The translations under genes and the position numbers were made by a program. Positions 1 to 7,633 of a stretch of 25,696 nucleotides of DNA are shown here, piece after piece (within the stretch, counting starts at the first letter, position 1; each line of letters opens with the position of its first letter). Under the pieces are notes generated by a model. That model was not told the origin of the DNA. It saw only the letters and a program-made list of their open reading frames with translations, and did not search any database. This stretch comes from Actinomycetales bacterium UBA1383. GTDB lineage: Bacteria > Actinomycetota > Actinomycetes > Actinomycetales > Actinomycetaceae. The stretch covers positions 1-25,696 of the forward strand of contig DBQX01000081.1 in the NCBI GenBank assembly GCA_002305415.1, given 5' to 3'.

Positions 1-32
1 CGCGGGCGCTTTAGGTGAGTCTCGTCGCGTCC

Positions 33-62
33 TTGCTACTCGAACGACTGTTCGAGTAGCAT
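33..62 (+). promoter_or_regulatory. dinB promoter (-35/-10), probably leaderless
   Basis: TTGCTA (33-38) and TAGCAT (57-62) are separated by 18 bp. The -10 ends 7 nt before the ATG at 70, so the predicted transcription start coincides with the start codon. No Shine-Dalgarno is visible in 55-69, which agrees with a leaderless mRNA. The LexA box lies inside the spacer. The element positions are seen; the promoter assignment is inferred. Confidence 0.6.
35..60. promoter_or_regulatory. LexA/SOS box upstream of dinB
   Basis: A perfect inverted repeat has 11-bp arms (GCTACTCGAAC and GTTCGAGTAGC) around a 4-nt centre. Its core TCGAAC-N4-GTTCGA (40-55) matches the mycobacterial/Gram-positive SOS box exactly. 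It lies between the putative -35 and -10 of dinB, so bound LexA should block RNA polymerase. This predicts DNA-damage induction of dinB. Confidence 0.9.
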
Positions 63-69
63 CGGACCC

Positions 70-1329
70 ATGCCCGGCGGGCCCACCATCCTGCACGCCG
101 ACCTGGACGCGTTCTACGCCTCCGTCGAGCAGCTGCTCAACCCAGAGTTGCGCGGCCGGCCGACCGCGGTCGGAGGGAGCGCACGGGGTGGCGTCGTGCT
201 GGCGGCGTCCTACGAGGCGAAGAGGTTCGGCGTCCAGGGTGGCATGCCCGGCTGGCGCGCCGCGCGCCTCTGCCCGGACCTGGTGTTCGTCCGGGGCCAC
301 TTCGACCAGTACCAGCGCATCTCGGACCACGTGATGGATATCCTCGGGGACTTCACCCCCGCGATCCAGCGGATCTCCATCGACGAGGCCTTCCTCGACG
401 TCTCGGGCGCCACGCACCTCTTCGGCCCACCCGGCGTGATCGCCACCCGGCTGCGGGAGCGCGTCCGCACCGAGGTCGGGCTGCCGATCTCGGTGGGCGC
501 GGCGCGTACCAAGCACCTGGCGAAGGTGGCTTCCCAGGTGGCAAAGCCGGACGGGCTCGTCGTGGTGGAGCCTGACGACGAGCGCGCCTTCCTCGATCCC
601 CTCCCGGTGCGCCTCATGTGGGGCGTCGGGCCGGTGGCGGAGACCCAGCTCGCCGGCCTCGGCATCCACACCATCGGGGACCTGGCCCGCACCCCCACAC
701 CCGCGCTGCGGCGTCTGCTGGGCCGCGCCGTCGGGGAGAAGCTCACCGCCCTCGCGCTCAACGAGGACCCCCGCCGCGTGGCGACGTCGTCCCGCGCGCG
801 CTCCGTCGGCGCCCAGTCCGCACTCGGACGCCGGCGCCCCACACCCGAGCTGGTGCGTGCCGTCCTCGGGCACCTGGCCGAGCGGATCGCGACCCGGCTC
901 CGGGCGAAGGGCCGCGCGGGACGCACCATCACGGTCCGGGTGCGGTTCGCCGGGATGGAGTCGGTGACGCGTTCCCACACGCTCCCCGCCCCGATCGCCA
1001 CCACCCTCGGCCTCACCGAGGTGGCGGAGTCGCTCGTCTGGCAGGCGATCACCGGCCAGGAGGATCCGGAGCAGGAGATCAGCCTGCTGGCAATCTCGGT
1101 CTCGAACCTGTCCGCCCAGCAGGTGATCCAGCTCGAGCTGCCGCTGGAGCCGGACGATCCGCTCCGGCCCGGCTCGCACGCCGGCGCGGCCCGCCTCGCG
1201 CTCGACGCCCAGATGGACGCCGCCCGGCAGCGTTTCGGGCGCGACGCCGTCGGCTACCTCCCCGCCACGCTCCGGCGGGCGGGCGGCGCCCCGGACACGT
1301 TCCGCGAGCTCGCCGAACACGAGCTCTGA
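70..1329 (+). CDS. dinB: DNA polymerase IV (Y-family translesion polymerase)
   Basis: This is an error-prone translesion DNA polymerase that extends past lesions and mispaired ends at stalled forks. Residues 9-21 hold the family's first catalytic motif, with metal-binding D11 followed by F15-Y16; the aromatic pair is where the steric gate that excludes ribonucleotides sits. The second motif, SIDEAFLD, supplies D105 and E106. Helix-hairpin-helix and little-finger regions follow. A stretch QLELPL near residue 355 resembles a beta-clamp-binding peptide, although it is internal rather than at the C-terminus. The 419-aa length is typical of actinobacterial DinB. The ATG at 70 is chosen because the SOS box and -10 sit directly upstream. 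The gene ends only 7 bp from the convergent uppP stop, with no convincing terminator between them. Expected to be LexA-repressed. Confidence 0.93.
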   Translation: MPGGPTILHADLDAFYASVEQLLNPELRGRPTAVGGSARGGVVLAASYEAKRFGVQGGMPGWRAARLCPDLVFVRGHFDQYQRISDHVMDILGDFTPAIQRISIDEAFLDVSGATHLFGPPGVIATRLRERVRTEVGLPISVGAARTKHLAKVASQVAKPDGLVVVEPDDERAFLDPLPVRLMWGVGPVAETQLAGLGIHTIGDLARTPTPALRRLLGRAVGEKLTALALNEDPRRVATSSRARSVGAQSALGRRRPTPELVRAVLGHLAERIATRLRAKGRAGRTITVRVRFAGMESVTRSHTLPAPIATTLGLTEVAESLVWQAITGQEDPEQEISLLAISVSNLSAQQVIQLELPLEPDDPLRPGSHAGAARLALDAQMDAARQRFGRDAVGYLPATLRRAGGAPDTFRELAEHEL

Positions 1330-1336
1330 GCCGGCC

Positions 1337-2173
1337 TCAGACGGCCTCGACCACCCCGGCGACCAGCAGTCCCGCAATGAGCAGGCCCAGCGCCACGCGG
1401 TAGACCACGAAGCCGGTGAAGGTGTTCGACGCCACGAACCGCAGCAGCCAGGCGATCGAGGCGTACCCCACCACGAAGGACACCACGGCGCCAACCACCA
1501 CGGGCCCCCACCCCACCGTGGAGGCGATGTTCCCGGCCTGGGTGACGGCCTGCATCGCGCCTGCCGCGGCGAGGGCGGGGATGCCGAAGAAGAAGCTGAG
1601 CCGGGTGGCCGTGACACGGTCGATGCCGCGCAGCAGGGCCGCCGAGATGGTGGCCCCGGACCGCGACACGCCGGGGATCAGGGCGAAGCTCTGCACCGAG
1701 CCGATGACGAGCGCATCCTGCCACGTCACGCTGTCCTCCCCGCGGGAGAGGGTGCCCCGCCGGTCGGCGAGCCAGAGCACCACGCTCCACCCGATCAGGC
1801 CACCCACCACCACCCACAGGCTGCGGAACGGCCCCTCGATGACGTCCTGGAGGGCGAGGCCGACCACCGCGATCGGCACCGAGCCGATGATCACGTTCCA
1901 GCCCATGCGGTAGTCGGGGTCGTCGCGGTGCGCCGCGTTGGCGACGCCCCGGAACCAGCCGGTCGCGAGGCGGACGATGTCCTTCCAGAAATAGATGACG
2001 GCCGCGAGGATCGCGCCGATCTGGATGACGGCGGTGAACGCGGTCAGGCCGGGATCGTCGATCTGGTACCCGAGCAGCTTCTCCACGATGGTGAGGTGGC
2101 CGGTGGAGGAGATCGGCAGGAACTCCGTCACGCCCTCGACGATTCCCAGAATGATGGCGTGCAGCCAGTCCAT
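1337..2173 (-). CDS. uppP: Undecaprenyl-diphosphate phosphatase (BacA/UppP family)
   Basis: This integral membrane phosphatase dephosphorylates undecaprenyl pyrophosphate to recycle the lipid carrier for peptidoglycan and other envelope polymers; in this family it confers bacitracin resistance. The N-terminus shows the family signature EGVTEFLPISSTGH, with E13, E17, S23 and H26 corresponding to the catalytic glutamates, serine and histidine. The second signature PGVSRSG places the catalytic arginine at R171. About seven or eight hydrophobic segments span the 278 residues, the usual length. An ATG start preceded by a GAGG-type ribosome site fits. It is transcribed leftward, convergent with dinB, and a hairpin separates it from the DUF2461 gene upstream. 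Confidence 0.95.
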   Translation of the reverse strand: MDWLHAIILGIVEGVTEFLPISSTGHLTIVEKLLGYQIDDPGLTAFTAVIQIGAILAAVIYFWKDIVRLATGWFRGVANAAHRDDPDYRMGWNVIIGSVPIAVVGLALQDVIEGPFRSLWVVVGGLIGWSVVLWLADRRGTLSRGEDSVTWQDALVIGSVQSFALIPGVSRSGATISAALLRGIDRVTATRLSFFFGIPALAAAGAMQAVTQAGNIASTVGWGPVVVGAVVSFVVGYASIAWLLRFVASNTFTGFVVYRVALGLLIAGLLVAGVVEAV

Positions 2174-2224
2174 CGTGCCTCGCCTCTCGCCGGTCGGTGG
2201 CGGCCGCAGCGCGCGGCCCGGGCC

Positions 2225-2230
2225 AGTCTA
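2225..2230 (-). promoter_or_regulatory. Possible -10 element for uppP
   Basis: TAGACT on the minus strand lies about 50 nt upstream of the uppP ATG, just after the hairpin at 2255-2285. It would give a leader of about 45 nt. No clear -35 is visible. The same hexamer occurs upstream of the GH3 gene. Confidence 0.35.
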
Positions 2231-2254
2231 CCGACCGGTCTCACGCCGGCGTCG

Positions 2255-2285
2255 CGCGCCGTCGGCGGACTCCCCGACGAGCGCG
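2255..2285 (-). terminator. Hairpin downstream of the DUF2461 gene
   Basis: CGCGCCGTCGG (2255-2265) pairs with CCGACG-A-GCGCG (2274-2285), giving an 11-bp stem with one bulged A and an 8-nt loop. It lies 37 nt past the DUF2461 stop and just before the putative uppP -10. There is no U-tract, as is common in high-GC actinobacteria. Confidence 0.5.
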
Positions 2286-2322
2286 GTCCTGCTCGAGACG
2301 TAGCCGGCGATCCGGGCGGGGG

Positions 2323-2961
2323 TCAGCCCTCGCCCACCTGCTCGTCCAGCCACTCCAGGAGCGGCTCGAAGGCCCGCCAGTCCGCGCGCACCTGGTCCAG
2401 CGCCGCGGGAGTGGGGAGCCACTCCGGCGCGCCGTGCCGGCGCTCCACCGTCAGCGAGCGGTGCCGCAACAGCTCGATCCGCGGGTGGTCGGGCGCGACG
2501 CCGCGGGGCTGGGTCTTCAGCCGGTCGCCGTCGACGACGTACCCGGCCTCCCGCAGCCCGTCCACGATGCGCCGGAGCTCCTCCCCGGGACTCGGGGCGT
2601 CGACGGCGCGGCGGTAGCGGGCGAGCTGCGCGGGCGTGCCCGCGTACCACCCGGCGGCGGTCATGAGCCCCTCAGCGCTGACCTGGACGTACCAGCCCAT
2701 GCCGGACGCCGTCGCCACGACGACCCCCTGATGGGTCTTGTAGGGCGACTTGTCCGGGGAGAAGCGCACGTCCCGGTTCGGGCGGAAGGCCTTGGGCGCC
2801 CCGAACTCCTCCTCCAGACCGGCAGCGAGCGCCTCCATGGGACCGCGCACCTGGCTCTCGTACACGTCCCGGTTCGCGGCCCACCACTCGCGGGAGTTGT
2901 GGTGCTCCAGGTCCTCGTAGAAGTCGAGCGCGGCGAACGGGATGCCCTCGAATGCGGTCAC
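2323..2961 (-). CDS. DUF2461 (TIGR02453) family protein
   Basis: This 212-aa protein belongs to the DUF2461 family, widespread in bacteria and without an established function. Characteristic stretches are seen: EDLEHHNSREWW near residue 15, then KAFRPNRDVRFSPDKSPYKTH, which carries the family's conserved R, D and K-x-P-Y-K. The GTG at 2961 is chosen over upstream starts because homology begins exactly there and the extra 71 upstream residues are Arg/Pro/Gly-rich, antisense-like sequence. TAGCGT sits 7 nt before this GTG without a ribosome site, suggesting an extra leaderless promoter. The gene lies 23 bp downstream of the VOC gene and is probably also co-transcribed with it. It is presumably cytoplasmic, having no signal peptide or membrane segment. 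Confidence 0.85.
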   Translation of the reverse strand: MTAFEGIPFAALDFYEDLEHHNSREWWAANRDVYESQVRGPMEALAAGLEEEFGAPKAFRPNRDVRFSPDKSPYKTHQGVVVATASGMGWYVQVSAEGLMTAAGWYAGTPAQLARYRRAVDAPSPGEELRRIVDGLREAGYVVDGDRLKTQPRGVAPDHPRIELLRHRSLTVERRHGAPEWLPTPAALDQVRADWRAFEPLLEWLDEQVGEG

Positions 2962-2968
2962 GGGGCCA

Positions 2969-2974
2969 ACGCTA
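2969..2974 (-). promoter_or_regulatory. Putative leaderless -10 for the DUF2461 gene
   Basis: TAGCGT on the minus strand ends 7 nt before the GTG start at 2961, inside the 23-bp gap after the VOC gene. The same hexamer precedes glpR and the 1373-aa gene with nearly the same spacing. No Shine-Dalgarno is present. Confidence 0.45.
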
Positions 2975-2984
2975 GCGCTCGCCG

Positions 2985-3353
2985 TCAGCCCCAGCAGAGG
3001 CAGAACGGGTGACCGGCGGGGTCGGCGTACACCTGGAAACCCTCGGGGGCATCGAGGTCCGGCGCCGCCTGCAGCAGCCGCGCCCCCAGGGCGATCGCCC
3101 GCTCGTGGGCGGCGGGGACGTCGTCCACGTAGAGGTCCAGGTGGAGCTGTTGCTGCTGCTCCCCGCCGGGCCACTCCGGGGGCACGTGGTTGGGGGCGAG
3201 CTGGAACCCGAGCCGGGGTTCGCCGTCGACGAGCACGGTGTGCCAGTCGTCGTCCGCGGCCACGGTGCCGTCCAGCAGGCCGGCCCAGAACGTGCTCTCT
3301 GCCGCGAGGTCGGGGGCGTCGAAGATGACCATCTGCCGTGTGATCCGCATCAC
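2985..3353 (-). CDS. VOC-superfamily (glyoxalase-like) protein
   Basis: This 121-122-aa protein is from the vicinal-oxygen-chelate fold family (glyoxalase/bleomycin-resistance-like domain). It opens with ITRQMVIFDAPDLAAESTFW, the usual first beta-alpha unit. It contains LHLDLYVDDVPAAHERAIALGA and ends with VYADPAGHPFCLCWG, the classical C-terminal strand of such single-domain members. The substrate cannot be deduced; family members act on or sequester small molecules, often with a bound metal. Adjacent GTG (3353) and ATG (3350) starts both lie after GGAGGA; the GTG has the better spacing of 8 nt. It is the first gene of a likely two-gene operon with the DUF2461 gene. Confidence 0.85.
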   Translation of the reverse strand: MMRITRQMVIFDAPDLAAESTFWAGLLDGTVAADDDWHTVLVDGEPRLGFQLAPNHVPPEWPGGEQQQQLHLDLYVDDVPAAHERAIALGARLLQAAPDLDAPEGFQVYADPAGHPFCLCWG

Positions 3354-3452
3354 GGCATTGTCCTCCGTTCAGGCAGGCAGCGGTAGCCCCTCGCCCGCGG
3401 AGATCTGGCTACCGTGCGGCTTCCGTGGGCTGGCCGCATTGTCGGGTGTTCC

Positions 3453-3470
3453 CCCGCACTCCGGTGCGGG
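3453..3470 (-). terminator. Hairpin downstream of the GH3 gene
   Basis: CCCGCAC (3453-3459) and GTGCGGG (3464-3470) form a perfect 7-bp stem with a 4-nt loop, 44 nt past the GH3 stop on the minus strand. No U-tract follows, so the terminator assignment is tentative. Confidence 0.4.
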
Positions 3471-3513
3471 CCACACAGGGCCCTGAAAACCTGTTTCCCC
3501 CGTAGATGGGCCG

Positions 3514-5652
3514 TCACCCCACCGTCACCGTGGCGGCGAACGGCGTGTCCTCGGACGACGTCCCCACGTACACCGTGTACTCCCCGGGCATGACCTTGAA
3601 CGCGCGGGTGCAGTAGTCCCACACGGAGAGCGGGTGGTTGGTCGCGGCGGGGTCGATCTCGATCGAGACCTCCTGCTCCTCTCCCGGCTCCAGCCACACC
3701 TTCCGGAACCCCACGAGCCGCTTCGGGGGCTGGCCGTCCACGGGGATGCCCAGGTACACCTGGACCACCTCGGCCCCCGCGACATCGCCGGTGTTGCGGA
3801 CGGTGGCCGAGACGGTCAGCGGTGCCACGCCGTCGGACTGCAGCGGCGTGACCGAGACGCCGGAGACCTCGAACGTGGTGTAGGACAGGCCGTACCCGAA
3901 CGGGAAGAGCGGCGCGATCCCCTGGGACTGGAACCAGCGGTAGCCGATCTTCAGGCCCTCCGTGTACCGCATCGTGGGCCAGCCCTCGCCCTCGTCGGTG
4001 CCGGGGTAGCGGACGGGGTCGCCGTACTCCATGAGGTCCTCGCGGCGGACGGCGTAGGTGGTGGGCACCTTGCCGGACGGATTCACGACGCCCCACAGCA
4101 GCTCGGCCACCACGTGGCCGTCCTCGGCACCCTGGTTCCAGACCTCGAGCACGGTGTCCGCGTCCCCGATCCACGGCAGGATCATCGGGGCCGAGCTCTT
4201 CAGCACGACCACCGTCCTCGGACACTGCCCGAGCAGCGCCGCGACCATGGCGTCCTGGTTGTACGGCAGTTCCGGCGCCGGCATGTCGGCACCCTCCGTG
4301 GCGATCAGGCCCGCCATGATGACGACGACGTCCGCCTCCTTGCACGCGGCGACGGCCGCGTCGAGGTTGGAGTGGTCGCGCTCGACGACAAACAGGTCCG
4401 CGGTGGACGCGGCGTCGAGGTCGGCGAGGATGTCCCGCATGCCGGGCAGCGGGTCGACCGTGTACAGCGGGTCGACCTTCGACGAGCCACCCCCACCCTG
4501 GCAGGCCTTCGCGGCGAAGCTGTCCATGCCGACGATCAGCACCCGGCCGGCGTCGGGGGCGAGCGGCAGCAGGCCGGCGTCGTTCTTCAGCAGGACGGCC
4601 ATCTCCTGGCCCATGCGGCGGCTGACCTCGCCGTGCTCGCCGGCCGGGATCTCGGTGGGCGCGTATGGCTTCTCAAAGTGCCCGAACCGGAACATCTGCG
4701 TGAAGCGCCGGACCAGCGCACGGTCGAGGGTCTTCATCTCGAGCGAGGTGTCGTTCAGCGCGTTCCGCACGTTGGTCTCGTTCAGCCACTTGGCGTCCGG
4801 CATCTCGAGGTCCATGCCCGCGTTCAGCGAGGCCGCCGCCGACCGGCAGCTCCAGAAGTCGGACTGCACGTAGCCGTCCCAGCCCCACTCCTCCCGCAGG
4901 ATGGTGTGGAGCGTGTACCGGTTCTCGGTGGCGTACACGCCCCTCACTCGGTTGTAGGCGCTCATGACCGAGGCGATGTCGCCGTCCTTGCAGACCATCT
5001 CGAAGGGGAGCAGGTAGAGCTCGCGCAGCACGTGCTCGTCCACCTCGACGTTGTTGCGGAACCGCTCGTACTCCTGGTCGTTGACCACGTAGTGCTTCGC
5101 CATCGCGATCACGTCGTGCGCCTGGATGGCCTTCGTGACCTCCACGCCCATGACGCCGGACAGGTACGGGTCCTCGGAGAAGTACTCGAAGTTGCGGCCC
5201 GCGGTCAGCGTGCGGTGCAGGCACAGTCCCGGCCCCTCCAGCACGTGCTGGCCGAGGTGCACGCACTCCTTCCCGATGATGTCGCCGTAGTCGTGGGCGA
5301 GCTCGGGGTCGAACGACGCCGCGACGCCGATCGTCATCGGGAGCGCGGTGGCGGGCGGCGACGGCGTCCCGTCACCCATGCCCACGCCGACCGGGCCGTT
5401 GGTGATCCGCATCCGCGGGATGCCGAGGTCGTCGTCCGCGATGACGTGACGCTCGACGCGGATCTGCGCGGCGAGCTGCTCCATCTCCTCGGCGCTCGTG
5501 GCCTGGTTCGCGAGGCCGTAGATGTCGATCGTCTCCATGTTGCCGTGGAGCTGGCGGATCTTCTGCTCCAGCGTCATCGCGGCCACGAGCTTCTCGGCGC
5601 GCTCCCGCGGCGGCAGGGACGAGTCCATCCACGGGCGCTCGGCGTCGGTCAT
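3514..5652 (-). CDS. GH3-family beta-glucosidase, cytoplasmic
   Basis: This is a retaining glycoside hydrolase of family 3, probably releasing glucose or related sugars from imported beta-oligosaccharides or glycosides. The 712-aa protein has the expected order: an N-terminal (beta/alpha)8 domain, a middle alpha/beta domain and a C-terminal fibronectin-III-like domain (about 595-700, with RLVGFRKVWLEPGE). Seen motifs include GRNFEYFSEDPYLSG (152-166), AKHYVVNDQE (185-194) and QSDFW, where D265 is the predicted nucleophile. The acid/base residue was not identified. No signal peptide is present, so it should act inside the cell. AAGGAG 7 nt before the ATG supports the start. No sugar transporter or regulator is adjacent, so it looks like a stand-alone gene and the exact substrate stays open. 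Confidence 0.9.
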   Translation of the reverse strand: MTDAERPWMDSSLPPRERAEKLVAAMTLEQKIRQLHGNMETIDIYGLANQATSAEEMEQLAAQIRVERHVIADDDLGIPRMRITNGPVGVGMGDGTPSPPATALPMTIGVAASFDPELAHDYGDIIGKECVHLGQHVLEGPGLCLHRTLTAGRNFEYFSEDPYLSGVMGVEVTKAIQAHDVIAMAKHYVVNDQEYERFRNNVEVDEHVLRELYLLPFEMVCKDGDIASVMSAYNRVRGVYATENRYTLHTILREEWGWDGYVQSDFWSCRSAAASLNAGMDLEMPDAKWLNETNVRNALNDTSLEMKTLDRALVRRFTQMFRFGHFEKPYAPTEIPAGEHGEVSRRMGQEMAVLLKNDAGLLPLAPDAGRVLIVGMDSFAAKACQGGGGSSKVDPLYTVDPLPGMRDILADLDAASTADLFVVERDHSNLDAAVAACKEADVVVIMAGLIATEGADMPAPELPYNQDAMVAALLGQCPRTVVVLKSSAPMILPWIGDADTVLEVWNQGAEDGHVVAELLWGVVNPSGKVPTTYAVRREDLMEYGDPVRYPGTDEGEGWPTMRYTEGLKIGYRWFQSQGIAPLFPFGYGLSYTTFEVSGVSVTPLQSDGVAPLTVSATVRNTGDVAGAEVVQVYLGIPVDGQPPKRLVGFRKVWLEPGEEQEVSIEIDPAATNHPLSVWDYCTRAFKVMPGEYTVYVGTSSEDTPFAATVTVG

Positions 5653-5721
5653 GAGGGGTCTCCTTCGATCGGTGGGACGCGCACCGCCTCCCCCGTGGGG
5701 CGATGCGCCTCGACGGGATCG

Positions 5722-5727
5722 AGTCTA
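5722..5727 (-). promoter_or_regulatory. Possible -10 element for the GH3 gene
   Basis: TAGACT on the minus strand would give a leader of roughly 60 nt before the GH3 ATG at 5652. No good -35 is seen, and no palindromic LacI-type sugar operator was found between it and the start codon. Confidence 0.3.
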
Positions 5728-5854
5728 GGGACGGCCCTTGCGGCGGCCACGCCGATTGGCTCTCGTTGCCCACCGCGTCCGGCGCGCTTTCCCTAGCCCC
5801 CTGGGGCGTACCGGGCCTACCATGTGGCGCATCACCCCTCTGGTGGGAGGCATC

Positions 5855-6718
5855 ATGCGCCGTTTCCTCGTCCTCCTCATCTCCCTCCTTGCGGTCCTGG
5901 GCGTCACGCTCGCCGGGTCCGCCGCGCAGGCGAAACCAGTCCGACCACCCGCGCTGCCGAAATACGTCGCCCTGGGCGACTCGTACTCCGCGGGCACGGG
6001 GCTCACCCCGTACTCCTCCACCACGTGCCTGCGGTCCGCCACACAGGCGTACCCGACGCTGCTCGCCGGGACGAGCCTCACCCTCACGTTCACCGCCTGC
6101 AGCGGCGCCACCATCGACTCGATGCTCGCCACCCAGCTCGTGCGGGTGAAGGACGCGAAGTACGTGACCCTCACCATCGGCGGCAACGACGCCGGCTTCC
6201 GGGACGTCATCAGCGACTGCGTGGACAGCACCCTGACCGACGGCTGCTCCGCCAGCGGGAAGGCCGCCGCCGAAGCCGCCGTCGCCACGCTGGCGGCGGA
6301 ACTCGCTCCCGCGCTGGGAACCGTCCAGGCGAAGTACCCCCAGGCGACGGTGTACATCGCCGGATACCCCGCCCTGTTCGGCGACAACCTGACGGCGAAC
6401 TGCCCAGTGGGCAACTACAACGGGTGGCTGCCCATGTGGGTCACGCCGTCCGACGCGCAGTGGCTCAACGCGATGGCAGGCCAGCTGAACGCGGCGATCC
6501 AGGCAGCGGCCGGGCAGGTGGGCGCGACCTACGTCGACGCCGCCTCCGCGTTCGACGGGCACGGCCTGTGCGACACATCGCCGGCGTGGGTCAACGGCGC
6601 GGTGCTCGACTCCGCGATCCCCTTCGACGTCAACGAGAAGAGCTTCCACCCCACCGCCGACGGCCAGAGTGCCGGCTACGCGACGGCGTTCCGCGGCGCC
6701 GGCTTCCCGAGCCCCTGA
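5855..6718 (+). CDS. Secreted SGNH/GDSL-type esterase or lipase
   Basis: This is a secreted SGNH-fold hydrolase, likely an esterase or lipase like the Streptomyces scabies esterase group. The 287-aa precursor begins with a Sec signal peptide (MRR, hydrophobic core, AQA cleavage after residue 26). Block I is GDSYSAG with nucleophile S43. CSGATIDS (82-89) contributes the oxyanion-hole region. GGND places N111, and FHPTADG places the catalytic H265. The residue three before this His is Lys rather than the usual Asp, consistent with the Ser-His dyad subgroup. Six cysteines (such as C58 and C82) could form three disulfides, as expected for an exported enzyme. The ATG at 5855 is chosen over the in-frame ATG at 5822 because it begins the signal peptide and follows GGGAGG. 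TACCAT at 5818-5823 may be the -10. Confidence 0.9.
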   Translation: MRRFLVLLISLLAVLGVTLAGSAAQAKPVRPPALPKYVALGDSYSAGTGLTPYSSTTCLRSATQAYPTLLAGTSLTLTFTACSGATIDSMLATQLVRVKDAKYVTLTIGGNDAGFRDVISDCVDSTLTDGCSASGKAAAEAAVATLAAELAPALGTVQAKYPQATVYIAGYPALFGDNLTANCPVGNYNGWLPMWVTPSDAQWLNAMAGQLNAAIQAAAGQVGATYVDAASAFDGHGLCDTSPAWVNGAVLDSAIPFDVNEKSFHPTADGQSAGYATAFRGAGFPSP

Positions 6719-6731
6719 GTCCGGGAACACG

Positions 6732-6761
6732 ACGAGGCCCCGGCGGGTGCCGGGGCCTCGT
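6732..6761. terminator. Bidirectional terminator between the esterase gene and tRNA-Ala
   Basis: ACGAGGCCCCGG (6732-6743) and CCGGGGCCTCGT (6750-6761) form a perfect 12-bp stem with a 6-nt loop. It lies between the convergent esterase gene and the tRNA. It is symmetrical, so it can serve both strands. No clear U-tract follows on either side. Confidence 0.8.
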
Positions 6762-6765
6762 GAAG

Positions 6766-6838
6766 TGGAGCTAAGGGGATTCGAACCCCTGACCTTCTCA
6801 TTGCGAACGAGACGCGCTACCAACTGCGCCATAGCCCC
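6766..6838 (-). tRNA. tRNA-Ala (anticodon CGC)
   Basis: The minus strand folds as a complete 73-nt tRNA without an encoded CCA. The acceptor stem is GGGGCTA/TAGCTCC with the G3-U70 wobble pair that identifies alanine tRNAs. The D arm contains AGTTGGTA. The anticodon stem TCTCG/TGAGA carries the loop TTCGCAA, giving anticodon CGC for GCG codons. The T arm is AGGGG-TTCGAAT-CCCCT, and the discriminator base is A. The GCG codon is abundant in this GC-rich genome. The strong hairpin immediately downstream (6732-6761) should end the transcript. Confidence 0.97.
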
Positions 6839-6850
6839 AAGGCGGGCTCC

Positions 6851-6881
6851 AGTGTAGCACCACCGGCCCCGTGGGCCTCAA
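6851..6881 (-). promoter_or_regulatory. Possible tRNA-Ala promoter
   Basis: TACACT (6851-6856) and TTGAGG (6876-6881) on the minus strand are separated by 19 bp, slightly long. Transcription would start about 6 nt before the tRNA 5' end. Only hexamer resemblance supports this. Confidence 0.4.
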
Positions 6882-6946
6882 CTCGCCTCCGGCTCCTGTG
6901 ACCTCCTACCCTTCCCCCGCACCGCGGCCCGGGCCACGATGGGGGC

Positions 6947-7633
6947 ATGGCCAGATGTCCGTCCCTCCTGATCGCCGCAGCCGCCGCCCCACTCGTGGCG
7001 GCCGGCACCGCCGTCGCCGCCTTCATGGTGACCGGCACCCACCGCACGCTGAACGTCAGCCCCGCCGAGGCGAGAAGGCGCCTCCCGGGCGACGAACTCC
7101 TCCCCCACGCGGACGTGCAGAACGACCGCGCCATCACGATCGCCGCGCCCCCGGCCCAGGTGTGGCCGTGGATCGCGCAGCTGGGCCAGGACAAGGCAGG
7201 GTTCTACTCCTTCGCGTGCCTGGAGAACGCGCTGGGCTGCCAGGTGCGCAACGCGGACCACATCGTCCCCGAGTGGCAGCACCCGCACGTCGGCGACCCG
7301 TTCCCGCTCCACCCGGACATCGTGCTGCGGATCGCGCTCATCGAGCCCGGCCACGCGTTCGTGGTCTCCAGCGCCGGTGGCTCCGCGCCCAAGGACATGG
7401 GATTCGAGTTCACGTGGGCGTTCGTGCTCACCTACCGTCCGGGCGAGGGCGACGGCGGCGGCGCCACACGGCTCCACGTCCGGGAGCGTTACGACACCCA
7501 CTCCAGTTCGGTGCACGCCCTCACCGAGGTGACGAGCGTGGCGTCGGCGATCATGTCCTGGAAGATGCTGGACACCCTGAAGCGCCTCGCGGAGGCGGCC
7601 CCCGTCACGGACCAGTCGCAGCAGCCTCGATGA
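6947..7633 (+). CDS. SRPBCC-family protein with N-terminal membrane anchor
   Basis: This 228-aa protein starts with a hydrophobic segment (about residues 5-28) that could be a membrane anchor or uncleaved signal. A START/Bet v1-like (SRPBCC) domain follows. The pattern ITIAAPPAQVWPWIAQLGQDKAGFYSF near residues 63-90 is typical of the actinobacterial SRPBCC subgroup, as are a later WAFVL strand and the long C-terminal helix (TSVASAIMSWKMLDTLKRLAE). The fold binds hydrophobic ligands; the ligand and function are unknown here. A weak GGGGG site precedes the ATG. The last 29 bp overlap the 3' end of the convergent acyl-CoA dehydrogenase-like gene, leaving no room for a terminator. Confidence 0.8.
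   Translation: MARCPSLLIAAAAAPLVAAGTAVAAFMVTGTHRTLNVSPAEARRRLPGDELLPHADVQNDRAITIAAPPAQVWPWIAQLGQDKAGFYSFACLENALGCQVRNADHIVPEWQHPHVGDPFPLHPDIVLRIALIEPGHAFVVSSAGGSAPKDMGFEFTWAFVLTYRPGEGDGGGATRLHVRERYDTHSSSVHALTEVTSVASAIMSWKMLDTLKRLAEAAPVTDQSQQPR

Noticed and set aside
2962..3174. 71-residue N-terminal extension of the DUF2461 frame
   Set aside because: The segment is antisense-like Arg/Pro/Gly sequence overlapping the VOC gene. Family similarity starts at GTG 2961.
3634..5796. A 720-codon plus-strand open frame opposite the GH3 gene
   Set aside because: It mirrors the real gene codon for codon, is His/Arg/Val/Gly-rich, has no conserved motif or ribosome site, and is a known artefact of GC-rich coding DNA. 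The same applies to the 773-codon frame at 11925-14246 and the 560-codon frame at 16340-18022.
5653..5854. Search for a sugar-responsive LacI/CelR-type operator before the GH3 gene
   Set aside because: No palindrome resembling TGGGAGCGCTCCCA or another compelling operator was found between the GH3 and esterase genes.
5372..6832. A 486-codon minus-strand frame beginning MAQLVARLVRNEKVRGSNPL
   Set aside because: The opening residues are the well-known false translation of a tRNA gene, here tRNA-Ala, and the remainder is antisense to the esterase gene.
6669..6857. A 62-codon plus-strand frame containing RGFEPLTFSLRTRRATNCAIAP
   Set aside because: This is the other-strand false translation of the tRNA gene.
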